Assembly: GCA_001692895.1 (NCBI GenBank)
Contig: KV748194.1
Location: 1,422,746-1,486,745, forward strand
Length of the DNA: 64,000 nt
Direction: 5' to 3'
Source of the DNA: Cenococcum geophilum 1.58
Lineage: Eukaryota; Ascomycota; Dothideomycetes; Gloniales; Gloniaceae
Shown here: positions 49,555-60,730 of the stretch, one piece after another
Position numbering within the stretch: position 1 is the stretch's first letter
Layout: every line of letters begins with the position of its first letter
Position numbers and translations under genes: made by a program
The notes under the pieces: generated by a model
What the model saw: the letters and a program-made list of their open reading frames with translations, nothing else
Databases searched by the model: none
Told to the model about the DNA's origin: nothing

Positions 49555-49975
49555 TATAATAAAGCCTTATAGTAGGAACTACGGTAGACTTATTAATAAG
49601 CTAGGTATATAGGTAAACAAGAAGTTAACAACGTAATAATAACTGGCGGAGTAGTTGCCTAATAGATTAACTCTAATTATATTCTAAGATTCACTATAAA
49701 GGAGAGAACTATCTAGGTAGAGACTGTGGTCCTTTAAATATATAACTATACTCCTAAAAAATCCCCTTAATATATAAGGTACGTATACTCTATCTACTCT
49801 ACTATAGATCCTATAGATCTTATAGATCCTATAGATTATATTATATAACCTTAGTTACCATTCCTCGTTATATAGCTCTATTGGCTCTATCCTGGATCGC
49901 GCCTAAATTAACTAACTAGCTTCTTCTAACTTTTCTCTAAGTAGTCGTAATATCGTACTTAAAGCGTTTGTAATA
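49555..49975 (-). repeat. Gypsy-C LTR, right (5')
   Basis: 421 bp with an eroded TG start and CA end, followed by ATAAT. Confidence 0.9.
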
Positions 49976-49980
49976 ATAAT

Positions 49981-51590
49981 AATATAATTAGCCTATAAGC
50001 CTCTAAGGACGACTCTATACTAGGCCTCCCTACCTTAGCTAAGACGCTAGAACTTTAATTAAATACTACTAATATAGAGCTATTAAGTGCCTTAATTAAG
50101 CACAAACCCTAATTTAAACTCATTTTTAGAGAATAAGCCTATCTAAGATAGGAGATCTATAGTAATATAGGTAATATTAATATTATAATAAGCAGAAGAA
50201 CTAAGAAGCCCTTAACGCGTTAAGAAGCTTACCTTATAGATATTACGCAATTAGATACCCTTTCTACCTTCTATAGAGCTTTTGCTACTAAAATTAAACA
50301 TTACTAAAAGCGATTATACCGCGATAAGCTTCTATTACTACCTTATAACTAAAAGGAGCTTTAAGCTTATTTATATAAAGATGGCTTTACGGAAGCCGTC
50401 AATAAGGAATTTAGTAATCTTAAGTAGTAAGGGACATTTAAGACTATTAAACGGACAGTATTACTTAACGTCTTACCTATTACCTAGGTGTTTACTTATA
50501 AGTTTAACACCAATAGATATCTAGTTAAATTTAAAGCCCGTCTTTATATATAAGGTAACTTATAATAACTTAGTAAAAAGGATATGTATATAGTAACCCT
50601 TATAGTAAAAATATTTAGGGCTATAATAGTAATCGTTGCTATATATAATTTAGAGACTTAGTAGTACAACGTAGTTAACGCCTTCGTTAATAGCCTTATT
50701 AATAAGATAGTTTATATTAAGTTTCTAGATAGCTTTTAATAAAAGGGTAAGTATCTGCTCCTTTAAAGAGCTTTATATAGCCTCCGATAATTACTACTAC
50801 TTTAGCTTAATAAGTTCTTAATTACCCTAACGACTCTAGGTCTAATGGCAGTTAATAAAGAATTATACCTATTTTATAACGACTGGCTAATTATGTTCTT
50901 TTATGTTAATAATATTATAGTAGCCTACTGCATAGATAACCTACTAAAGCTTTAACTCTTTAAGGAAGAGCTAATAAAGAAGTATAAGATTAAGAACCTA
51001 GGAGAACTAACCTAGTTCTTAAGAATTAGAATCCTCTGCGATTAACCCTAACGGAAGCTTTAGCTTTATTAAGATTCCTATATTAATAAGATCGCCAGCA
51101 CCTTTTATTTAAAAGATTACTGTCTAGCATATACGCTAATAAGTACAGATAATCTCCTGCCTAATCTAGAGTAGGCCTTTAAGTAGCAGGTCTATATATA
51201 TTAGAGGAAGGTCAGCTTACTATTTTACGCTACTTGTATTATATAACCTGACGTCGCTTAAGCCTTAAGTAAGCTTACAGAATTTCTTCGCAATTTATCG
51301 CCCCTATATAAAGCCGTAATTAATTAAGTAATTATATACCTCTATTAAACGAGAACCCTAGCAATTAAATACTTAAACAGGAATATTAGAAGTTAGATTA
51401 TCGTCTATATAAGCGACGCTATATTTAGCAATAATCCTATTAGTTAGAAGAGCACTAAAGGCTTTATATTTTTACTATTTAGGGAAGTAATTAACTAGCG
51501 CTCTACTAAGCAGAAGATAGTTATAATATTAAGCACTAAAGCTAAGCTTAAGGCTCTATTAAATACAGCTACCGAATTAATTTAGTGGCA
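49981..51590 (+). mobile_element. Copia pol segment (RT and RNase H)
   Basis: Reverse transcriptase (FYVNNIIVAYCIDNLLKL near 50895-50950 corresponds to the family YVDD region) and RNase H to 51590. Eroded. The uninterrupted frame at 50282-50524 is a different frame of the same region and is not a gene. Confidence 0.75.
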
Positions 51591-51837
51591 GCGTGTAAGG
51601 GTACTTTTGGTCCCTTACTCGGCTGCATCGCCTAGGAGCTCTAAGGGGTAGCCAAGGCCTAGCCAAAGGCTAGGCTTGGCACCTCCTTATAAGCACCTCA
51701 GGCTTACAGCCCTTCCCTCCTCATCGGTTCGTCTCTCTCTTAGTACGAGGCTATTGCCTACTCTTTACCATATCGTCCTCTTCTATCGACTCCCTATGTG
51801 ACTCATGCTCGGCTTGCCTGCTCCCTACCGTACACCC
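51591..51837. mobile_element. 247-bp insert with TGGCA duplication
   Basis: Exactly bounded by TGGCA (51586-51590, 51838-51842); removing it restores the Copia RNase H reading frame order. The ends GCGTGTAAGG and CTACCGTACACCC form an imperfect inverted pair. It is GC-richer than its surroundings. It may be a solo LTR (inner TGTA...TACA) or a small MITE; the family is undetermined. Confidence 0.65.
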
Positions 51838-51842
51838 TGGCA

Positions 51843-51999
51843 ATACTGCCTTATATAGCACTTCTTTTAAGCTATACGACTCTATATAAATAAGGAGTAT
51901 ATAATTGGCTATAATAACCTATAGATGATTTAACTACTTATTAAGAACGGACCCTAATTAAACATGAAGCTTTATTATATAAATATCTACTAGTACTAG
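51843..51999 (+). mobile_element. Copia pol segment (RNase H end)
   Basis: The C-terminal RNase H region typical of Copia; it ends with ACTAG (51995-51999), the Gypsy-D duplication, and continues at 58920. Confidence 0.75.
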
Positions 52000-52186
52000 T
52001 GTTATAGTGCTGCAATAAAGTAGACTGAATAACTACGTTGTGGTATAAAGAGGGGAAGAAGGTGGAAAGGGGGTATTGTATATAAATAGTAGGGCCGGCC
52101 GCCAAGTCGCTAGTGGTGGGCTAGCCAATAGTAGGGAATAGTACAAGACAGTATAAAACAGTATGCGTTAGGTCAGTGCCGTAACA
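52000..52186 (-). repeat. Gypsy-D LTR, left (3')
   Basis: 187 bp, near-identical to 58728-58914 with a handful of transitions. Confidence 0.93.
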
Positions 52187-55100
52187 GTACTCCTTTCCCC
52201 TAGATAGTTTAGTCCCTAAACTAAATAAATAACTTAAAAATAGGCAGTGTACGGGGTTGCCTATTTTCTACCGTAAAGATATTAGTTCCGCTTACCGCCC
52301 TTAACTAAGCTAATAGCGATTTTCTATACCGGGCATGGAAAATCCTAATTAGTTAGTTTAGTGAGTAAGGTCGGTAGAACTCTACACCGCCACCCAAATC
52401 GGTCCGTATGGCGTTTCTTAGTAAGAATTTGGCCAATTAGACAACTTCGACCGCCGGTTAAAGTTCCGTAATATCTTAACTACTACAAATTTTAATGCGG
52501 TGGTCGGCCGCGACCTTAGCGTAACTTTTCCTTATCTTATACCCAGTCTAGGGGTTCTAGCTTTTTAGGGTGTTGCTTATAAAAGCGCTATACAGCTTAT
52601 TTACAACCCTTTAGGTCTTCCTCTAGCTGCTAGGTTATATCCTTATAATATTTCCATTTAATCTTATAAGTTAGGCCCTAGGGGTCTTCGTTGTATATAT
52701 TAAGGATTTTCTTAAACTCCTATTTGTCTTCTATGTTGCCGTTATTATCTCTCTTTGCTACTCGTCCTTATATATTACAGCGCTCTACGGTATTAATATT
52801 TGCTTAGCTAGGGATCTCTTTAGCAGCCTAGAGGCGGACCTTAGATATATAAAAGGATTTATTTACTCGGATGTGGTCTAGGAGGTCTACTATAACTACC
52901 CCTTAGTATACTGCGAGTACGGGGTACGGGCCGTCCCATTTATTGTCCCATTTCTTCTTAGGTCTATTTGTCTTTATATTTTCTAAGCTAACTATAACCA
53001 TATTACCTTTGTAAAATAACGCGCTCTTATTCTTATGGGTATTAGTATTGTCTTTATAGCGTTGCTGTAAAATCTAGGCTAGGGCCTTAAGCTATGTTAA
53101 TATCCGCTTAAAGCGGTTGGCCACAGAGTCTACGTAAAAGAACTCCTTCTTTGCTTATGTTAATAGTATTAGTAGGTAGGGGCTAGCAGGCTCGATTCCG
53201 AGGCGAGGGTTAAAGCTATAGTTTATAAAAAATAGGGAGATGCCTGTGCTCTTATTAACTTAGTTATTTATAGTAAACTTAGTAAGCAGTAGGTAGTTAA
53301 CCTAGTTGTCCTATATAAAGCTAATAAAAGCATAAAGGTATTTATTTACGGCGGCGTTAATAATTTTAGTTTAGCCGTCCGTTTTTAGGTACTAGGCTAA
53401 GCTTGGTCGCAAGGTTATTTTAAGGCGTTTACTTAGTCGTTGCTAGAAGTCGCTAACAAATTATGTGCCGTGATTAGAGATAATCGTGCTTGGTATACCG
53501 TAGAGCTTATATACGTTATTAATAAAGCTATTAACTAACTCCTTTGTTAAGAGTCCTGTTACTAAAATAAGGTATTATATTTTAGTTAGGCGGTCTATAA
53601 TAATAAGGATATATTTATATGCCTTACTATAGCGTTAGCATACTAGCAGCGTTATAATATAGTTAATTAAGATATCGGTCTACGGGCGGGTGGGTAATTT
53701 TAGTAGCTTTAGAAAACTGGGCGGGGCAGAATAGGGGGTCTTAGTGCGAAAGTATAGGGTATAGTCTTTAACAAAGGTAGCTGTAAACTAGGAGATTCCT
53801 AGCCACTAGTATATTTAGTTTAAGAGGTTAAGAGTCTTAACCCGGCTAGGGTAATTAGTGGGGCCGCTGCTATAAGAGTAATAGGTAACTTTTAGGCAAA
53901 GGTCTAGGGCGTTAGGGATAAAGAGACGTTAGTGGAAGTAGATCTATCTATTAACGATACTGTATTCTAACTTATCGCAATAAAGTAATTTCCTAATTTT
54001 CTTTAGCTAATAGTAAGCTTTCCAATTACGCAGGGCTGCCACTATATCTCTTATGAGTTCGTTCTCCTAGTATCCTAGCCAGATTAACTTATCTAGTAAC
54101 TTTTTGGCTATTTTAGGGTCTAGAGCGGCTATAAACTCTACGTTGTTAGAGTTATAGGACTTATATAGTAATTCTTCTAAGATTATAGGGTTAACTTTTT
54201 AGGGCGGTATAACGACTTGGGCTTGGTAGCGGAGGCGTTTATTATTAGCGTCCTTAGGCCTTATTCCTAGTAGCCAGCTTAGGGTATTAGGGAGTGTGGC
54301 TTTGCTGCTAGGTCTATATATAATTATAAAGTTAAACTATAAAAGGAACTTTACCTACTAGACTTAGCGCTAGTTTAGCTGCTTAGTAGTTATAAACGTC
54401 TATAGGTTTTTATAGTTAATAATAATTTTAAATAGCTCCTTAGTCCCTTGCAGCTTAGGACGCTATTTCTTTAAGGCCTTAATAATAGCTAGGAGTTCTT
54501 TATTATAGATTTTATAATTATATTTTGGCGCGGAGTGCTTTATAGAGAAGAATACGACCAGTTTTAATTTTCTATTGTTATTGTACTGGGAAAGGACTCC
54601 GCTAGAAGCCTAATTTAATGCATTTATCTCTACCACTGTTTTCTTCGTATAGTTATAGTATGCTAGTACTGGTGCTAAAGTAAAGGCTCCCTTAAGGGCC
54701 TTAAACGATTTGGCTTGTTCTAATCCCTATAGCCATCCGATATCCTTCTTTAGGAGTTTTGTTATAGGTGTAGCGATAGTAAAGTAGCCTTAGATAAATT
54801 GTTAGTAGAAGTTCGCGAAGCTGAGAAATTGTTATAGTTCTTTAATTAATGTTAGGTCCTTCTATTCCTATAAGGCCTGTATCTTCTTAGGGTCCATGGT
54901 TATACTATTAGTTAAGATAATTAAGCCAAGGTATTTTATTTTAGTAGAGTAGAACTTAGACTTATTAATATTAATCTGAAGTCTAGTATTGCTGAGTCTT
55001 TAGATAACTTTATTTATATACTTAATATACTTAGCGCGTATTTTAGAAAAGATAAGGACGTTATTAAGGTAGGCAGTGCAGTAGTTATTAAGGGCGTTGT

Positions 55101-58100
55101 ATATAATATAGTTAATATAGTTCTAGAATATAGTAGGTGCGTTATAGAGGCTAAATAGTATAACTAGTATCTTATAGAGTCCGAACCGGGTAATAAATGC
55201 TATAAGCTACTTATAGCCCTCCGCAATCCAGATCCGGTTAAACGCAGTAATTATATTAAGTTTAGTAAAGTACTTAGCGCTATAAAGTACGTCAAGTGTC
55301 TCGCGGATTAGTGGCAGTGGGTATTAATTCTTAATAGTAACTATGTTTAGGCCTTGGTAGTTATAGTAGATTTATATACCGCCGCCAGGCTTAGCAGTAA
55401 GGAGGAGTAGTATAGTAGCTAGTGAGATTAATTCGCGGATAAAACCCTTATCTAGCATCTTATTAATCCACTTCTTTATACACCTAAGTTTAGCAGGTAA
55501 GAGTGGTCTATTTTTATAGTACGGGGCCTAGTTTCCGGGGGTAATCTTAATTTTATAGTCCTATAGTTAGTAAGGGGGCAGCTTATCTACGTTTTTAGGG
55601 AGAAAGTGCTTAATATATTTACTAAACTCCTTTAGTAGGCGTTATAGAATGTCTTTACAGGTTAATCCTAGTTTGCCTTTTAAGAATTTTTTAATATTAG
55701 TATTAACTATCTTCCAATATAAAAGCTCGGGTTTAGTTTTTAGATTTGTCTTAAGGAAGTTGTAGAAATAGGGGGGGAGCACTTTACGGGCTTCCTTTAT
55801 TATATAGTCGCCTTCCACTAGCCGGCAGAAAGACCTTTTTAATAGGTTTAATACTTCTATTAGGCCTATAAGCAGCTCTTTAAGCAGCTATCGGTGCTTA
55901 TCTTGTTTAACTAGTTCTACTAGCTCCGCTATATAGATCCTTATTACCTTTACGTCTTTTTATTTATAGAACTGGGTAAAATTAATAGTATAGGTGCATT
56001 TAATATTGTTTAGGTTAGGGCGTGTCTGGCTCTCTAGTGCTATGGCTAGGCTAGTATAGCTTAGTCGGCCTAGGGGGGCGGAAATAAGGCGGTGGCCCTA
56101 TATAGTACGCGCGGGAGATAGGTATGAGGTTAGGCGTTACGGTGGCGCGGTTTCTATTATCTAGGTCTTGGTAGTTCTATAGCCAGTCCTTGCTATAACG
56201 CAAGCTATAGTGTGCGTATATAGCATATGGCTTAGTTCTAGGTGTTAGGCTAGGCGGCTAAGGTTTAAATAGTGCCTAGGTTAGGGTTAGATTCTTAATA
56301 GTGGCGGCGCGAAGCGGACCTTCTTCCTTAGTCTTGGTAGGGCTGGCTGGCCCGTTATTTTAGTCTTAAGTGCTAGGTTAGTCTAGTCTTCTACTATCTT
56401 GTTTCTTTACAGCTATATAGGCTCCCCTTTATTAGGAACGTCTTCTACTATTAGGGCTTTATATATAGTCCTAGGCACTAGGCTTAGTAGTGCTAAGTAT
56501 CTACNTAGGGCGTCCCTACTAACGTCGGCTATCCCCTATAGGAGGTAGTGTCTAAAGTAGTAGTCTAAGTTAAAGCGGATCTTAAGTTTCCTAAAGCTAG
56601 GATAGGGCTTATATTTCTGAAGCTAGGGTATACCTAGGATAATTAGGGTAGTAGGTAAGAGTTTAGTAACAAAAAAGAGTATAGCTTTAGTATAGAGGCC
56701 GATTAATATTTGGGCGGTAAAGTAGTCCGTAATAAGCGAAGTTAGGATACTGTTTACGAGGCGCAGTGGCCTAGGTACTAGTAGCTTCTTAGTTATAACG
56801 TTATACTTTCTTATAATAGACTCTACGTTAATAAATGCTATTATAGTACTACTAGAGTCTACTAGGCTTACTGTATTAATATAAACTTAGGGGTATAGGT
56901 TACGTAATAAGGAGAGTTAGGTTTAAATAAGGATTAATTTCTTATTACTGTTTACTAATCTAAGATTAAGTGGTAGTTTACTAATAGAAAGAACTAATTA
57001 ATCTAATAATAGGGACCTAATCTTCTTATCTTCCTCCTTATATGGTTTAGACCCTTAGGCGCAACTTAGTCTAAGGGTCTGCCTTTTAATAACTAGGGTA
57101 CGGGGCTGTCTTAGCGGGGCGGTCCAGTATCCATCTGGCTAATAGTGTCGGTTTCTGTTTTAGTTAGGGTATAGGAAAATAATACCTCGCTAACGACGTG
57201 GCCGTGTTTGTATTTGCTAGCGCGAAGTCGCCAATACTGGGCGTTATTAACGGGTTGGGCTCCTATATAGGGTATGGTTTAAAGTAACTAAGCCGTAAGG
57301 TTAAAGGGGGGGGGTTATCTACCGCGGCTATAATAGGCTCCGTAGTTGCCGCGTCTATAATAGACTCCACAGTCGCCGCGTCCGCGGTTATTTGTTTACG
57401 TCGTTTAATGGGGTGGTATTAGGACTAGGTTTGCTGTCTTAGTGGGGTTATAGGTATCCTTCTAGTGGCTAAGTAGGCTATAGGCAAGGCACAGTCTATT
57501 ATTAATGCGGCGCTTACACTCTATATCTAAGATTCTATTAAGGTCTATAGGTTCTCTAGTTACTGCTAGGGTTGGGGTTAATATAGGGGCAGGGGCTTAG
57601 GTAGGTAGGTAGTAGTTAGCGTTTTTTTTAAGGTTGGCTCGGTGTGTATAATTCGCGAGGTTTTTAGCGAATATATCTATCTGCTTACTCTAACCTATAT
57701 AGTCGCTGTTATTAATTTTATAGGCTAGTCTAAGTACTAGCTCTTCTATCTTTAAAGAGATAAACTTTTAGAGTAGGTCTACCTTTTATTTATTTGTCTT
57801 CTTAGCGCAAACTATTAGCTCGTTAAGCTCTCCCTTTTAGGACTAGTAATTACGCTCGCTTTAGGGAAAATAGTTAAGCTTATTCTTTATAACCTAGGTT
57901 ATATTAAGAACCTTATAGTAGGCAGTAAGGTCTTTAAGCATATCTTCCTTAATAGGCCATTTCCACGCAGATATATTGTTTGGGTTCTTATATATAAGCT
58001 CTAGGCCCTACTTAATAAACTTATAGGCCTTATTCTCTAGTATATCCGAGATATAAAGGATCTGGGACTAAACTATATTAAAGTAGTCCTAGTCCCGGTT

Positions 58101-58727
58101 AAAGACTCCCTTAATCTTAATATGCTAGGTTTTAAAATTAGCTTATTATTCTAGCGGGGTGCCTTTTCTACTAAATATTAGCGGGTCTTTAGATCTCCGT
58201 TTTTTTTATTAAGTTACTACCGTTATTATAGGGGTTGATTGTTTTAGAACGGTAATAGTCTCTACTTAGGAGTTAATAGTTCCTATCTAGAAAGTAATAA
58301 GGGCACTAAGGTTTTCGTTAGCTTTTTTATTAGCGGTGTTTATGTTATATATATACTATAGTCCTACTTTAATGTTATTAAGGAACTTATTAGTATAGTT
58401 AATAAGGGTAAGGTAAGCTTTGCTAGGCTTAAAGGTCTTAGGGTATAGTAGGGAGCGGCAGATTATCCACGCGATATTAGGGTATATCTCTATAAATAGG
58501 TCTACAAAAACATCGTAGGGGTTTTAGGTTTCGGCCATTTCGGCGTTATTAGTGTCGCCTATTTAGGCGTTAGGTAAAAACTAAGGATTGTTCTAGGACT
58601 ATGCTAGGGACGTGTTAGTTTTAGCAGAGGCGCGTATAGGTTGCGATTGCTTTAGGGCGGAGGTTAATTGGCTGGGGTATAGGGAATTAGTGATCGCGAT
58701 GGGGCGCAAATTAAAGATACCACAAAC

Positions 58728-58914
58728 TGTCACAGTGCTGCAATAAAGTAGACTAAATAACTACGTTGTGGTATAAAGAGGGGAAGAAGGTGGAAAGGGG
58801 GTATTGTATATAAATAGTAGGGCCGGCCGCCAAGTCGCTAGTGGTGGGCCAGCCAACAGTAGGGAACAGTACGAGACAGTATGAAACAGTATGCGTCAGG
58901 TCAGTGCCGTGACA
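58728..58914 (-). repeat. Gypsy-D LTR, right (5')
   Basis: 187 bp, the better preserved copy. It contains the motif GGGCCGGCCGCC near 58822. Confidence 0.93.
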
Positions 58915-58919
58915 ACTAG

Positions 58920-59221
58920 CTTCGCTAAGAGGTTTAGAAAGGCTTAATTATAATTAAGTAGGTTCCTACTATTAATATAACGGCTAATGGTCTTATAAAG
59001 GCCCTACTAAGGCAGAAGTATAAGAGCTTTATCCGATAACTGAATTTAATTAATATTAAGACCCTATTATAGTTAGATTTAACTATACTATTTAACCTAT
59101 TTATACGATATCCTTATTAAATTCTTACTTTTAGATAGTTTTTATTTAGTTTAACACTATAGATATTTCCTATTTAGGTATATCTAGCTAATTACCTACT
59201 AGTTAATTAGCTAGGGGGGTA
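58920..59221 (+). mobile_element. Copia C-terminal coding end and polypurine tract
   Basis: The last part of Copia pol (to about 59100), a short untranslated stretch, then CTAGGGGGG directly before the 3' LTR. Confidence 0.75.
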
Positions 59222-59445
59222 TATTAACCTAAATTAGGTTATCTTATTACCGACTTAGCTACCTCCCATTAACTTAGTTATTAACTTAGTCACCTACCCC
59301 TTATTTCTATTACCACCTCCCTACCTCTTTCTTGTTCTTATTTTCTATACCTTTCCTATATATATATAGAGGCTCTAGAGCCACCATTTAATAGATAGAG
59401 TTATTATTCTTTTCTTACAATCGGTGCACGGACTACCAATCGACA
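59222..59445 (+). repeat. Copia 3' LTR
   Basis: 224 bp, starting TATTAACCTAAATTAGG and ending ATCGACA, followed by TTATA (59446-59450). Confidence 0.9.
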
Positions 59446-59450
59446 TTATA

Positions 59451-59887
59451 TTATCCGCTTAGCGTCCCTTTTTTATCCTAAGGCTAACAGGAACCATTAA
59501 AACTTTAACTAAATGGTTTTTGTAAAGTACTTTTATGCCAATACATTTTTTTAATTTGTTTTCTGCCCTTACAGCTTATTCTTTTGCCTATTAGTCCTTT
59601 AAAGTGACTTTAATATCTCCGCTCCTAAAATATTAAACTGCAATAACATTATAGACCTTTTTATGTATTTTTATAAAGATTTTTATCTTTAATTGTCCCC
59701 TAAAACCCTTTATTTTTTCTATGTTTGGCTATATTATAATTATATACCCAATTATTGTCTTAAAGGGGGTAGGATTCCTTTGCTATAAAAGTGCAGCTAC
59801 AGCAACTCAGGTACGGTTTATCTGTAGGGTAGTGTTATATTTTTTTATTTTTTTATTTAGCTATTAGAAGATTTAATTAAGGGTTTG
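59451..59887. other. AT-rich intergenic flank
   Basis: Poly-T-rich sequence with no gene or transposon domain seen. It continues the locus left of 29590. Composition changes sharply to GC-balanced at its right edge. Confidence 0.5.
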
Positions 59888-60262
59888 CTAAAGGTGCGCT
59901 TGGGGTTTACTAGACTTGCAAAGCCATTCTGCTAGCTGCATTAGTTTGTTATGGCTGATAGTTACTCCTCCGAAATTCCGGGTACTAGACGTGTCCAATA
60001 GGCTTTGTATTTTGTCAGATGCCTTCTTAATAAAGGTCTTTCCGCTATATAGTGTGGTATTCGCCTGTCCTTCTTGTTGTGGATAGCCATTGTTGGGCGT
60101 GGTTCTGGCGGTCGCGCGCGACTGCGTGCCACCGTCGTTCGGCGTGCGACTCCCCTGCGATGCTTGCATCTCAGGGGGATCCTCTTGGTGTTTTTCAGGG
60201 TTCTTTTGGTTGGATTGGTCTTTTGGGCTGGGTGCAGCAAGAGCTCCAAAATTTTAGTTCGG
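59888..60262 (-). CDS. Unrecognised reading frame, possible 3' exon
   Basis: Open from about 60262 to a stop at 59888, with the only internal ATG at 60169 giving 93 residues. It begins with a polar, Q/N/T-rich low-complexity half and ends with an ordered, amphipathic half (LMQLAEWLCKSS near the C-terminus). Upstream of 60262 the frame closes in AT-rich sequence with CTAA and a following AG, so an exon boundary is possible. An overlapping minus frame (59962-60249) is arginine-rich and looks like a shadow. No family recognised; it may be a gene remnant at the block edge. Confidence 0.35.
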
Positions 60263-60269
60263 GTCTATA

Positions 60270-60529
60270 TACCTTTTTTATACTATATAGATAACGAGTG
60301 AGAAGAGCTCGAGGGAGGATTGGCAAGGATTAATAACGATTTATAAGGATTTATAAGGACTAATAAGCACCAAGGAAACGATAAATAGTGAGTATTTGAG
60401 GTAGTTAACATTACCGTCGGTCGGCGTGACGGGTTTGGGGATGGATGCTGGAAACTGAGTCGTATCTTATCGCACTCTTCTACTTGCATTCGCGCAACCT
60501 TATGAACTTTGATTTATGAAAGACTATCT
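60270..60529. other. Intergenic stretch, nothing recognised
   Basis: Moderately AT-rich, with short repeats of GATTTATAAG near 60340-60360. The two small frames crossing it have no convincing protein character. Confidence 0.4.
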
Positions 60530-60541
60530 TTATTATTTATT
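60530..60541 (-). terminator. Poly(A) signal-like AATAAATAATAA
   Basis: On the minus strand it lies about 190 nt beyond the stop codon of the 60731-62017 gene, a plausible 3' UTR length for a fungal gene. Confidence 0.4.
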
Positions 60542-60730
60542 ACCGTACATTCAGGGTGTGAGCCCCATTCCTATCTAAACAATGGAAAGGATGAAAAGAT
60601 AACTAGGAGAGCAAAGCAGCAAAGGGTACATTCAAGGAAACTTAGCGAGAGATATCCTTCGATTACGCCCCAGTACCACGCCAGATGAGAGAAACTCAGG
60701 CTTCCGATTCGTACAACTAGAGAGCTTTCT

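Larger units (their letters stand above)
42101..49975 (-). mobile_element. Gypsy-C, Ty3/Gypsy LTR retrotransposon
   Basis: 7875 bp with 421-bp LTRs and a 5-bp duplication ATAAT (42096-42100, 49976-49980). Same subfamily as Gypsy-B (TGTAACRAAGCC start) and same minus orientation: gag begins near 49510, RT near 45300-46000, integrase near 43800-44500. Structurally complete, coding broken by very many RIP-type changes. Confidence 0.92.
52000..58914 (-). mobile_element. Gypsy-D, Ty3/Gypsy LTR retrotransposon
   Basis: 6915 bp with 187-bp LTRs (TGTYAYAGTGCTGC...GTCAGTGCCGTRACA) and a 5-bp duplication ACTAG (51995-51999, 58915-58919). It reads on the minus strand: gag about 57000-58700, protease about 56500-56900, RT about 54900-55500, RNase H about 54200-54700, integrase about 53300-54100. 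Just inside the 5' LTR is TTTGTGGTATC, a plausible primer-binding site. It is a different lineage from Gypsy-A/B/C and less AT-shifted. Complete in outline, coding broken. One ambiguous base lies at 56505. Confidence 0.92.
29596..59445 (+). mobile_element. Ty1/Copia LTR retrotransposon carrying six insertions
   Basis: LTRs at 29596-29807 and 59222-59445 and a 5-bp duplication TTATA (29591-29595, 59446-59450). The polypurine run CTAGGGGGG ends at 59219. Without its six inserts and their duplications the element is about 5.3 kb, the usual Copia size. Parts on the plus strand: gag 29808-30158 and from 38361, integrase about 39950-40562 and 41604-42000, reverse transcriptase about 50240-51050, RNase H about 51350-51590 and 51843-51999, C-terminus 58920-59160. 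All parts are RIP-eroded and broken. It is old, predating all the elements inside it. Confidence 0.92.

Noticed and set aside
60052-60301. Two overlapping plus-strand frames of 75 and 80 codons
   Set aside because: Antisense to the more protein-like minus frame, with Arg/Cys/Trp-rich shadow composition.
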